A stretch of 33,346 nucleotides of DNA from JANMDN01 sp031376285 (GTDB taxonomy: Bacteria; Actinomycetota; Thermoleophilia; Miltoncostaeales; Miltoncostaeaceae): NCBI GenBank assembly GCA_031376285.1, contig JANMDN010000042.1, positions 1 through 33,346 on the forward strand. The letters are read 5' to 3'. Of this stretch, positions 8,108 to 15,756 are shown piece after piece (position 1 is the first letter of the stretch; each line of letters begins with the position of its first letter). Position numbers and translations under genes: made by a program. Below the pieces are notes generated by a model. It was not told the origin of the DNA, did not search any database, and saw only the letters and a program-made list of their open reading frames with translations.

Positions 8108-8136
8108 GGTCAATCGAATGGTCAATTCTGACCATG
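8108..8136. promoter_or_regulatory. Operator-like direct and inverted repeats upstream of the peptide genes
   Basis: ATGGTCAATTCTGACCAT (8119-8136) is a perfect 7-bp inverted repeat with a 4-bp spacer. A second copy of TGGTCAAT (8108-8115) repeats the left arm exactly 12 bp upstream of its copy at 8120-8127. The cluster ends 21 bp before the proposed -10 box, about -62 to -34 relative to the start. This is where an activator would bind, or a repressor touching the -35 region. Confidence 0.5.
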
Positions 8137-8157
8137 AAGGCAACATCCGGTGCCCTT

Positions 8158-8169
8158 AGCGTTCCACCC
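8158..8169 (+). promoter_or_regulatory. -10 box for the tandem peptide transcript
   Basis: TAGGTT (8158-8163) is followed by six bases and an ATG at 8170. That ATG is in frame with the first peptide (ATG 8212). The transcript probably starts at or near 8170. Confidence 0.45.
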
Positions 8170-8211
8170 ATGAAGTCCAGCGCCACTCACTTACACATCA
8201 AGGAGCACGAA

Positions 8212-8304
8212 ATGAACCACGCAATCAAGGGCGTCACCTGGAGCGGCCCCACCACGATCAAGGGCGTCACCTGGGACCCGGCCAACGGCCACAAGTCCCT
8301 CTAA
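8212..8304 (+). CDS. Short peptide with two IKGVTW motifs, copy 1
   Basis: A 30-residue peptide starting MNHAIKGVTW and ending GHKSL. It contains IKGVTW twice, 11 residues apart, the second followed by DPANGH. AAGGAG (8200-8205), six bases before the ATG, is a near-perfect ribosome site. The frame also has an upstream ATG at 8170 behind a leaderless -10 box, giving a 44-residue version with a MKSSATHLHIKEHE extension. It is almost identical to the next gene (4 base differences in 93). No signal peptide or membrane segment is seen. I do not recognise a family. Possible roles are a modified peptide precursor, a signal, or a leader peptide controlling the ABC-F gene downstream. Confidence 0.65.
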   Translation: MNHAIKGVTWSGPTTIKGVTWDPANGHKSL

Positions 8305-8337
8305 CCCACACCCCTCTCGACAACGAAGGAGCACGAA

Positions 8338-8430
8338 ATGAACCACGCAATCAAGGGCGTCACCTGGAGCGGCCCCGCCACCATCAAGGGCGTCACCTGG
8401 GACCCGGCCAACGGCCACACGTACCTCTAA
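8338..8430 (+). CDS. Short peptide with two IKGVTW motifs, copy 2
   Basis: A 30-residue duplicate of the preceding peptide, with its own AAGGAG (8326-8331) six bases before the ATG. It differs at Thr14 to Ala and at the C-terminus, where HKSL becomes HTYL; the remaining base change is silent. It lies in the same frame as copy 1, separated by the TAA at 8302 and 33 bases. Conserved ribosome site, conserved reading frame and few changes argue that both copies are translated. It is followed by a strong hairpin and then by an ABC-F ATPase gene. Function unknown; see the finding on the locus. Confidence 0.65.
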   Translation: MNHAIKGVTWSGPATIKGVTWDPANGHTYL

Positions 8431-8448
8431 CCATTCGCACACCTCAGG

Positions 8449-8490
8449 ACGACAAAGGCCTTCGCCACACCGGCGGCGGCCTCTTGTCGT
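8449..8490 (+). terminator. Strong hairpin after the peptide genes (terminator or attenuator)
   Basis: ACGACAAAGGCC (8449-8460) pairs with GGCCTCTTGTCGT (8478-8490), leaving one bulged base and a 17-base loop. It begins 19 bases after the second peptide stop. There is no long T-run, as is common in high-GC actinobacteria. Confidence 0.5.
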
Positions 8491-8505
8491 TGTGAACGCT
8501 CGGAA

Positions 8506-8569
8506 CGGGAGCGGTCCCTCGTGAGTCTCGGGACGACCTTGCTCGCCGACGCGATCTGCGACGCTCCCG
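8506..8569 (+). promoter_or_regulatory. Structured leader able to mask the ABC-F start
   Basis: CGGGAGCG (8506-8513) is perfectly complementary to CGCTCCCG (8562-8569), which ends three bases before the ABC-F ATG. Inside the loop GTCCC (8514-8518) can pair with GGGAC (8530-8534). The fold would cover the ribosome-binding region of the ABC-F gene. This is read by eye; no energy was computed. Confidence 0.35.
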
Positions 8570-8572
8570 CGG

Positions 8573-10219
8573 ATGCTCTCGCTCGACGCTGTCTCCAAAG
8601 CCTATGGTCCTCGCACGGTCCTGAGCGACGTTGCGCTGATCGTCCCCGACGATGCGCGGATCGGTGTCGTCGGGCCAAACGGGATCGGTAAGTCAACCCT
8701 CCTGAGGGTGATGGCAGGCCTGGAGCTTCCCGACGTGGGGCGCGTGCTGCGAGCACCGCCGACACTGCGGGTTGGGCTCCTCGACCAGCGCGGCCGGCCC
8801 GCTGAGCACGAGACTGTGGCCGAGCACCTGGCGCGGCGGACCGGCGTCGCGGCTGCGGAGGCGCGGCTTGACGAGCTGACTGCCGTGCTCGCCGCGGATC
8901 CCAGCCGGGTGGACGACTACTCCGACGCACTCGACGCGTTCCTCGCCCTCGGTGGAGACGACCTGGCCGCGCGGTCTGGCGCTGCGCTGGCGGAGGTTGG
9001 CCTCTCGGCGGATCGCCTCGATGTGCGGATGGGTGCGCTCTCCGGGGGACAGGCCGCCCGCGTGGGTCTGGCCGTGCTCGGGCTTGCGCGTCTCGACGTC
9101 CTCCTGCTTGACGAGCCGACAAACGACTTGGACTTCGCGGGGCTCGATGTGCTTGAGCAGATCGTCGACGCCCACCGCGGTGCGGTGGTGACCGTCTCGC
9201 ACGATCGGGCGTTCCTTGACCGATGCGTTCGGCGGGTCGTGGAGGTGGTCGAGCCATCACATGAGGTGCGTGAGTGGGCCGGAGGGTGGACCGACTACGT
9301 TGCGCAGCGCGAGCAGGCACGTGAGCGCCAGTACGAAGCCCACGGGCGCTACGCGAGCGAGAAGGGGCGCCTCGAGAGTCGCATCCGGCGCCAGCGGGCG
9401 TGGTCGGAAGAGGGTGTGAAGCGCGAGAAGCGCCGTCCGAAAGATCCCGACAAGATCAGCAGCACGATGCGCTCCGAAAGGTCCGAGAAGCAGGCATCAA
9501 AGGTTCGTACGAGCGAACGAGCCATCGAGCGTCTCGACGTGGTGGAGAAGCCCTGGGAGGGGTGGCGTCTCCAACTGAGCTTTCCGTCCCGCCCCGGAAG
9601 CGGTGTGGTGGCGGTGTTGGAGCAGGCCGTCGTGGAGCGGGGCACCTTCCGTCTCGGGCCGGTTGACCTCGACATCCGAAGCGGGGACCGGGTGGTTGTG
9701 GCGGGGCCAAACGGAGGCGGCAAGAGCACGCTCATCGGGGCGCTCTTTGGCTGGATTCCGCTTGCGGCCGGTGCTGCGCGGCTTGGTCCCTCGGTGGTCG
9801 TCGGAGAGGTTGAGCAAGAACGAACCGCGCTCTTCGGCGCGCCGAGCCTGTTGGAGGCGGTGGTCGAGCGTTCAGGTTTGCGTGCCGAGGAGTCGCGGAC
9901 GCTGCTTGCGAAGTTCAGCCTCGACGCCGACCGCGTCGAGCGCCGGGCCGAGGATCTCTCGCCGGGTGAGCGCACCCGGGCGCTCCTTGCCATCCTCGCC
10001 GCTCGTGAGGCGAGCGTTCTGGTGCTCGACGAGCCCACGAACCACCTCGATCTCGAGGCCATTGAGCAGCTCGAAGAGGCCCTCGACGACTACGACGGCA
10101 CCCTCATTCTGGTGAGCCACGACCGCCGCATGCTGGAACGGATTCGGATCACTCGTCGGATCGTCGTCGAGGACGGCAGTTGCGTCGAAGTGCCCGTCGG
10201 AGCCAAACTCGGCGTCTGA
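8573..10219 (+). CDS. ABC-F family ATPase (ribosome-associated, possible antibiotic protection)
   Basis: 548 residues with two ABC domains and no membrane segments. The first has Walker A GPNGIGKST (34-42), signature LSGGQ, and Walker B LLLDEPTNDLD. The second has GPNGGGKST, LSPGE and LVLDEPTNHLDLEA. Between them lies a charged helical linker (about residues 245-325) with many Arg, Lys and Glu. ABC-F proteins bind the ribosomal E site; some relieve stalling, others displace ribosome antibiotics. The exact subgroup cannot be assigned by eye. The gene follows the duplicated peptide genes and a structured leader, a setting seen for antibiotic-induced ABC-F genes. ATG 8573 lacks a clear ribosome site. 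Confidence 0.92.
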   Translation: MLSLDAVSKAYGPRTVLSDVALIVPDDARIGVVGPNGIGKSTLLRVMAGLELPDVGRVLRAPPTLRVGLLDQRGRPAEHETVAEHLARRTGVAAAEARLDELTAVLAADPSRVDDYSDALDAFLALGGDDLAARSGAALAEVGLSADRLDVRMGALSGGQAARVGLAVLGLARLDVLLLDEPTNDLDFAGLDVLEQIVDAHRGAVVTVSHDRAFLDRCVRRVVEVVEPSHEVREWAGGWTDYVAQREQARERQYEAHGRYASEKGRLESRIRRQRAWSEEGVKREKRRPKDPDKISSTMRSERSEKQASKVRTSERAIERLDVVEKPWEGWRLQLSFPSRPGSGVVAVLEQAVVERGTFRLGPVDLDIRSGDRVVVAGPNGGGKSTLIGALFGWIPLAAGAARLGPSVVVGEVEQERTALFGAPSLLEAVVERSGLRAEESRTLLAKFSLDADRVERRAEDLSPGERTRALLAILAAREASVLVLDEPTNHLDLEAIEQLEEALDDYDGTLILVSHDRRMLERIRITRRIVVEDGSCVEVPVGAKLGV

Positions 10220-10288
10220 CTTGCCGCGGCGGTAGGGGCTGAGCGGCGAGCTGTCCGGTCTCGTTGCATGGACGCCGGGGTTTGCCCA

Positions 10289-10303
10289 TATTCTTGATGG
10301 ACC
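10289..10303 (+). promoter_or_regulatory. Putative promoter of the cyclase/AAA/SARP gene
   Basis: TATTCT (10289-10294) lies nine bases before the GTG at 10304, with TTGCAT (10264-10269) 19 bases upstream as a candidate -35 box. The nearby ATG at 10297 is out of frame. Confidence 0.4.
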
Positions 10304-13300
10304 GTGTCGACAAGTCGCTTGGAAGAGCCGAGATGTCCGGACTGCGCGATCCTGGTCGCCGCCGACCAGCGGTTCTGCCACGGGTGCGGGGCTCAGCTCC
10401 GTCCCAATCGCGGGGACAATGGTGAGCGCCGCTTGCTCAGCGCGCTCAGGTGTCGCTCGACGCTGACCACCGGAAGCAGCTCCGACGAGGAGGCCCACGA
10501 GGGCGCCTCGCGGTTTCTCGATCTCGCCCGCTCCGAGTTAAGCCGCTTCGACGGCGTGATCGTGGAGCAGTCGAGCGCCGGCTTCCTCGCGCTGTTTGGC
10601 GTCCCTGCCGCTCACGAGGACCACGCGCGACGGGCCGCCTTAGCCGCCCTGGCGCTGAGAGAGGCCCTCAGCGCAGGATCGTCTGGGCAGGCTGGCCTTC
10701 CGGTTGTCGCTCGCTTCGGGGTTTCGACGGGTGAGGCGGTCGTTACCTTGACGGCGGGTCGGGTCTTGTCGGTTGTCGGACGTCCCGCAGACGATGCAGA
10801 CCAGCTCGCGTCGCTGGCGGCCGCCGGTGAGATCCTCATCGACGCGGCCACGGAGGAGGCCGTCGCCGGATACATCGCCTGCCGAGCCGTGGAGCCCGAT
10901 CAACGGACCGGCAAGCTCCTGTTGTCGGCGTTCATCGTGGAGGGTGAAGGCCAGCGGGTTTCGCGCCTCGACCGGCCCGACCGCCGTGTCACGCGATTCG
11001 TCGGTCGGGAGCGGCACCTGACGGCGCTTGGGGAATTGCTTGAGGAGGCGCAGTCGGGACGTGGTCAGGTCATCGGCCTCGCCGCCGACGCGGGAATGGG
11101 CAAGTCGAGGCTCGTCGCGGAGTTCCTCGCAAACGGCGCTCGGGGCGTTCGGGTGAGGGAAGGGCGCTGTCTTTCGTACACGAGCGGGATACCGTTCGTG
11201 CCGATCGCTGGTCTTCTTCGTGCTCAGATTGCGGCGATGTCGTCTGAGCGGGGTGGGGGCGTCATTGCCTCGGTGCGTCGGCGCTTGGCGGGTCTTGGTC
11301 TCGAATCAACCGACCACGCGGCCTACCTCGCAAACGTCCTCGGCTCACGTGACGGCGACGACGTCTTGCGGGGCCGCTCGCCGGAGGCGATCCGGGAGGG
11401 TACGTTCGAGAGCCTCGTGGCGCTCTTTGTCGCAGAGGCCGCCGAGGCGCCGACGATCTTCCTCATCGAAGATCTCCACTGGGCGGACCCGGTCAGCCAG
11501 GACGTCATCGCCCGTCTTGTAGAGAGTCTTCCTGGCCGGCGGGCGCTCCTGCTGTGCACCTATCGACCTGGGTACCGGGCACCGTGGGTGGACGCGTCCT
11601 ACGCGACCCAGCTTGCCCTGCCGCCACTGAATGCCGCCGCCAGCCGCGACCTGGTTGGATCGATTGTTGGCGAGCGGGCGATCGCGGACGAACTCCTCGA
11701 TGCCGTCGTTGTGCGGGCTGACGGCAATCCGTTTTTCCTTGAGGAGCTTGGATACGGCTTGGCTGGCGGCGCGGTCGAGACGGGCGCCGTGCCGGCAACC
11801 GTGCACGACGTCCTGGGGGCCCGTATCAACCAGCTCGACGCTCCGGCACTGAGCCTGTTGCGAACCGCATCCGTCCTCGGTCGCGAATTCCCGCGTGCGT
11901 TGCTCACAGCGATCTGGGATGGCGACGGCAACCTCGAAGCGCTCCTGGACGAGTTGCGACGAAGGGAGTTCCTGTTCGAGGAGCAGGGTCGCGATCCGCC
12001 CACGCTGTTGTTTCGCCACGCCCTCACACACGATGTTGCGTACGCGGGTCTCCTCGCGACCAGGCGCCGGGAACTCCACCGAGCGGCCGGGGAGGCGCTC
12101 GAGCGGATTCGAACGGACCACGCCGAGGAGGTCTACGGGCAGCTCGGCTACCACTTCTCCCGTGCCGGCGAGCACGCCGCCGCCGTCAAGTACCTGGCGC
12201 TTGGCGCAGACCGTGCGCTGCAGGTCTACTCAAACGAGAGCGCCGCCGAGATGCTCGAGCTCGCGCTTCGCCACGTCGAAGACTCGGGCGATGCCGCCCT
12301 GCGCCGGCAGGCACCAAAACTCGTGTTCCGGCTCGCCTTCACGTTGCACCTCTTGGGTCGTTTCCGCGACGGTCTCGAACGACTCGTGTCGCCGTTGGCC
12401 GAACCCGACACGAGAGACCGAGACCTTGTTGCCGAGCACGAGTTCTTGCTCGCCTACTTCCATACGCATTTCGGAAACAGCGAAGCGGCTGATCGACACG
12501 CGAACAGGGCGATCGAGGAGGCCGAGCGCCTCGGCGATGCGTTTACCGCTGGGCGTGCTTACTACGTGCTCACCCGCGAGGACTTCTGGCTTGGCCGCTT
12601 CGCCCAGGGCGTCGAGCACGCACGCAGGGCGGTTGAGCTCCTTGAGGGGTCAGACGCGTGGTGGTGGTGGCTCGGCCATGCCTCGGCCTGGGAGGGGTTC
12701 TGTCAGGCCATCCGCGGCGAGTTCGAGGAGGCGCTGCGCGGCGGCCGGCGCATGAACCAGATCGGCCTCGATCGCCAGGATCCGCGGCTGCAGAGCTACA
12801 GCGAGTGGAACATGGGGTGGTGGGAGGCAACCCGCGGCAACACGAGCGAGGCGATCCTGCACTGCACGCGCAGCCTGCAGAGTTCACCGGACCCGCTGAA
12901 CAGCGCCTACAGCACCTGGGGGCTCGGCTTCGCGTGTCGCGAGGCGGGTGACTACGAGCAAGCCGTCACGTATCTCGAGCAGGTGATCGCCGTCGCCCGC
13001 GAGATCGGCTATGTACGCCTTGTGGGTTGGCAGAGCATCTGGTTGGCCGAGGCGTATCTCTGGTCGGGACGCCGGGCCGACGCGGGTCGTACCCTTGACC
13101 TCGGCCTCGACGTCATTCGCGGGGTCGCGTATCCATGGGCAAAGGCAGTCGGGGAGCGCGCTCGGGGCCGCATCGCCGAGGCGGATGGCGACCTTGGCGA
13201 GGCCGCAATTCGGATGAACGACGCGCTGCACAAGTTCGCGGAGATCGACGCGAGGTTCGACGCGGCCGCCACACGGCTTGACCTCTCCCGTCTGGCGACC

Positions 13301-14197
13301 CGGTCCGGGGACCGGACAGCGGCGCAGGCTCACGCCGAAGCCGCCCTCACGGAGTTTCGCGCCATGGCAACGCCTGTCTACGAGCAGCGTGCGCTCGCCA
13401 TGCTCGCTGAGTTTGACGGTTCAACGCGCACGGGATTCGCTCCCGCTCGCGCCGACCCGGACGTCGCCGGTCAACCGCTCCGGGTCAAGAGCCTTGGTGG
13501 ATTCGCGACGACCCTCGGTGACGTCGCGTTAAGCGACGCCGACCTGGGGGGCAATCTGGGTCGTGAACTCCTGGCCGCGCTTGTGGCGGCTCGCGCACCG
13601 GTCCACCGGGATCGCCTGTTCGGCTGGTTGTGGCCCGGGCTCGCGCCGACCGCCGCCGATGAGGCCCTACACATCGCGGTCGCAGCGGTGACCGACGCGA
13701 TTGGAGGGGATCGCGTCTCGGTCGACGGTCTCAACCTCCGGTTGGCGCTCGGCGCGCACGACACCTGGGACATCGGAGACCTGCTGCGATGGGAGGCGGG
13801 TCAGTCCGAGCCGGGCGCGACCATCGATGCCCTCGCGTCGGCACTGACCGAGTACGCGGCACCGCCGTTTCCCGAGTGGCCGGATGCCGAGTGGGCGGTG
13901 TCAATACGACGCGAGTGCGCGGATGCGCTCCGCGACATTCGAGCGAGGCTAGCGGAGGTGCTCTTCGCTGATGATCGGCCGCAGGAGGCTCTCCCGCATT
14001 TCGCCCAGCTGGTCGAGGTCGATCCGCAGGAGGAGGCGTGGCACAGGGGACTTATGCGCTGCTACGCGCGGGTCGGTGACACTGCCCTCGCTCTTCGCCA
14101 GTTCCACTCGTGCCGCTCGATTCTGCGCCAGACCCGAGCCGCGGACCCGTCCCCAGAAACCCACGCGCTCTACCTCGAGCTGCTCGACCACGGGTAG
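10304..14197 (+). CDS. Zinc ribbon, degenerate cyclase, AAA ATPase, TPR and SARP-like hybrid regulator
   Basis: 1297 residues from GTG. In order: a CXXC zinc ribbon (Cys11, 14, 25, 28); a class III nucleotide-cyclase-like domain (about 45-210, with FGVPAAHEDHARRAALAALA and RFGVSTGEAVV); an AAA/NB-ARC-like ATPase with ADAGMGKS (261-268) and IFLIEDLHWADP; a long run of TPR-like helices; and a C-terminal stretch (about 1045-1297) starting VKSLGGFATT, with LLAALVAARAPVHRDRLFGWLWPG and a BTAD-like end. The cyclase half lacks the metal-binding Asp of the usual ADLVGFT and GD motifs, so it probably senses rather than makes a nucleotide. The C-terminal part resembles SARP winged-helix plus BTAD regions. 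It is likely a large ATP-driven transcription regulator; target genes are unknown. Confidence 0.85.
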   Translation: MSTSRLEEPRCPDCAILVAADQRFCHGCGAQLRPNRGDNGERRLLSALRCRSTLTTGSSSDEEAHEGASRFLDLARSELSRFDGVIVEQSSAGFLALFGVPAAHEDHARRAALAALALREALSAGSSGQAGLPVVARFGVSTGEAVVTLTAGRVLSVVGRPADDADQLASLAAAGEILIDAATEEAVAGYIACRAVEPDQRTGKLLLSAFIVEGEGQRVSRLDRPDRRVTRFVGRERHLTALGELLEEAQSGRGQVIGLAADAGMGKSRLVAEFLANGARGVRVREGRCLSYTSGIPFVPIAGLLRAQIAAMSSERGGGVIASVRRRLAGLGLESTDHAAYLANVLGSRDGDDVLRGRSPEAIREGTFESLVALFVAEAAEAPTIFLIEDLHWADPVSQDVIARLVESLPGRRALLLCTYRPGYRAPWVDASYATQLALPPLNAAASRDLVGSIVGERAIADELLDAVVVRADGNPFFLEELGYGLAGGAVETGAVPATVHDVLGARINQLDAPALSLLRTASVLGREFPRALLTAIWDGDGNLEALLDELRRREFLFEEQGRDPPTLLFRHALTHDVAYAGLLATRRRELHRAAGEALERIRTDHAEEVYGQLGYHFSRAGEHAAAVKYLALGADRALQVYSNESAAEMLELALRHVEDSGDAALRRQAPKLVFRLAFTLHLLGRFRDGLERLVSPLAEPDTRDRDLVAEHEFLLAYFHTHFGNSEAADRHANRAIEEAERLGDAFTAGRAYYVLTREDFWLGRFAQGVEHARRAVELLEGSDAWWWWLGHASAWEGFCQAIRGEFEEALRGGRRMNQIGLDRQDPRLQSYSEWNMGWWEATRGNTSEAILHCTRSLQSSPDPLNSAYSTWGLGFACREAGDYEQAVTYLEQVIAVAREIGYVRLVGWQSIWLAEAYLWSGRRADAGRTLDLGLDVIRGVAYPWAKAVGERARGRIAEADGDLGEAAIRMNDALHKFAEIDARFDAAATRLDLSRLATRSGDRTAAQAHAEAALTEFRAMATPVYEQRALAMLAEFDGSTRTGFAPARADPDVAGQPLRVKSLGGFATTLGDVALSDADLGGNLGRELLAALVAARAPVHRDRLFGWLWPGLAPTAADEALHIAVAAVTDAIGGDRVSVDGLNLRLALGAHDTWDIGDLLRWEAGQSEPGATIDALASALTEYAAPPFPEWPDAEWAVSIRRECADALRDIRARLAEVLFADDRPQEALPHFAQLVEVDPQEEAWHRGLMRCYARVGDTALALRQFHSCRSILRQTRAADPSPETHALYLELLDHG

Positions 14198-14208
14198 GGG
14201 AACCGCTC

Positions 14209-15492
14209 TCAGGCAGCCGCTTCGAGTGTGTCGACGGTCGCGCGCTCGAGGACGTCGAGTCCCAGGTCAAGCTCGGCGTCGGTGATCACAAGTGGCGGCA
14301 AGATGCGAATGACGTTGCCCTCAGGACCAGAAGCGATCACCAGCACACCCTCCCGGAGCGCGGCCGCCTGGATCGCGGCCGCCAAGTCCGGTCGCGGCGT
14401 GCGTCGCTTCGCATCGAAGACCTCGATCCCGATCATCAGTCCGAGGCCTCGAACACTCAGCTGCGGGCGGGTCGCCGCGAGCGCCCGCAGTCGGTCCATG
14501 GCCCGGGATCCAAGCTCCCGGGCATGGGCAGGAAGGCCCTCAGCCTCCATCGCGTTGATCCCCGCAAGCGCCGCGGCACACGAGACGGGGTTGCCGCCAA
14601 ATGTCGATCCGTGATCCCCCGGACCCATCGCCGACATCACCTCCTCGCCCGCGCCGATTGCCGAGAGCGGAAAACCCGCCCCCAACGCCTTGGCCATCGT
14701 CATTACGTCTGGCCGAACGCCGTAGGTGAGAGCGGCGAACCAGTCACCGGTCCGGCCAAACCCGGTTTGGATCTCGTCGAACACAAGAAGCGCTCCGTAC
14801 GCGTCCGCTCGTTCTCGTAAGCCCGCGAGAAAGTCCCGGCCGGCCGGATGACATCCACCGTGGCCTTGGACCGGTTCGATGAGGTAGCAGGCCGTCTCCT
14901 GCGGGGCGAGCTGATGGCGATGGAGCTGATCAAGTTCCTTGAGCGCATGGACGGCAGCGTCCTCGGTAGACATCTCCATCTCATCAGGCCGCGGGAACGG
15001 CGCCACATGAACGTTCCCGCCACCGACGCCCATCCGGAACGCCGCCTTCGACGTGGTCGCAGCAAGAGCCCCCTGAGTGCGGCCGTGAAAGCTCCCGCGA
15101 AAGCAGACAACACCCGCTCGCCCCGTCGCGGCCCGAGCGAGCCGAAGCGCGGCCTCATTTGCCTCAGAGCCCGTCGTCGAGAACAGGAACTGATCCACCC
15201 CCGGTGGAGTGATCCCCGCGAGCCTCGCCGCGAGGTCGTGCATTGGCGCGTGGGAGCACACTCCACCCAGATGGATGAGCCGATCCATCTGCTCGCGCAC
15301 GGCCGCGATGACCGCCGGGTGGCTATGGCCGAGGTTGCACGTCGCGATCCCCGCCGCAAGGTCGAGGTACCGGCGCCCATCAGCAGCCTCAATCCAAGCG
15401 CCATCCCCACGAACGGCCTCGATGGCGATTGAGATCGGTTGGGCCGCGGCGACGTGGCCACGGCGGTACCCAGGCTCGGAACCGCTCGTCAT
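14209..15492 (-). CDS. Class III PLP-dependent aminotransferase (4-aminobutyrate/ornithine type)
   Basis: 427 residues from ATG 15492. Motifs: DGRRYLDLAAGIATCNLGHSHP near the start, FSTTGSEANEAALRLAR, CFRGSFHGRTQGAL, YLIEPVQGHGG, LLVFDEIQTGFGRTG with the cofactor-nitrogen Asp (239), and MTMAKALGAGFPLSA with the Schiff-base Lys (268). This fits the GabT/ArgD-like subgroup, which moves amino groups from omega-amino acids to 2-oxoglutarate; the substrate is not certain. A GTG at 15519 could add nine residues, but a TACTAT box seven bases before ATG 15492 favours the shorter form. The 3' end is convergent with the hybrid regulator gene, 11 bp apart. Confidence 0.9.
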   Translation of the reverse strand: MTSGSEPGYRRGHVAAAQPISIAIEAVRGDGAWIEAADGRRYLDLAAGIATCNLGHSHPAVIAAVREQMDRLIHLGGVCSHAPMHDLAARLAGITPPGVDQFLFSTTGSEANEAALRLARAATGRAGVVCFRGSFHGRTQGALAATTSKAAFRMGVGGGNVHVAPFPRPDEMEMSTEDAAVHALKELDQLHRHQLAPQETACYLIEPVQGHGGCHPAGRDFLAGLRERADAYGALLVFDEIQTGFGRTGDWFAALTYGVRPDVMTMAKALGAGFPLSAIGAGEEVMSAMGPGDHGSTFGGNPVSCAAALAGINAMEAEGLPAHARELGSRAMDRLRALAATRPQLSVRGLGLMIGIEVFDAKRRTPRPDLAAAIQAAALREGVLVIASGPEGNVIRILPPLVITDAELDLGLDVLERATVDTLEAAA

Positions 15493-15505
15493 GGTGGCGA
15501 TAGTA
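15493..15505 (-). promoter_or_regulatory. Leaderless -10 box of the aminotransferase gene
   Basis: On the minus strand TACTAT (15505-15500), seven bases, then ATG 15492. Confidence 0.45.
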
Positions 15506-15588
15506 GTAGCCGGAGCCACGCGTCGAATCCCACACCAGGATGCCGCGGTCGAGGAACGTCGCAGGCGACTCGGCCTCGGCGTTACTCG

Positions 15589-15756
15589 GTGAAGGTTGTC
15601 AGCAAGATCCGGGAGCGGCCCCGGTCGGTCGGCGGTCCAGCGGGAGGATTGAAGTGCCTGGCCCGCCGGTACCAGTCGTTCGGCGATGCTGACGCGGGGT
15701 GAGTGATCCCGCGGCGCCTGAGGCGAGGTAGGCCGCTGGCGCGCCCCGCCAGGGCA
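15589..15756 (+). pseudogene. Possible decayed antitoxin upstream of the VapC remnant
   Basis: A GTG at 15589 begins VKVVSKIRE, like the N-termini of Phd or AbrB-type antitoxins. In the same frame, after a TGA at 15700, comes RRGRPLAR, which resembles the Phd C-terminal motif (GRPVARL). The middle has no clear similarity. This is a weak call based on two short matches and on position in front of a PIN gene. Confidence 0.25.

Larger units (their letters stand above)
8200..8430 (+). repeat. 126-bp tandem duplication covering both peptide genes
   Basis: The block AAGGAGCACGAAATGAACC begins at 8200 and again at 8326, exactly 126 bp apart. Similarity runs through the ribosome site and whole coding sequence to the TAA, then drops in the spacer. 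Each unit also carries an internal repeat encoding IKGVTW, so the duplication has two levels. Confidence 0.9.
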
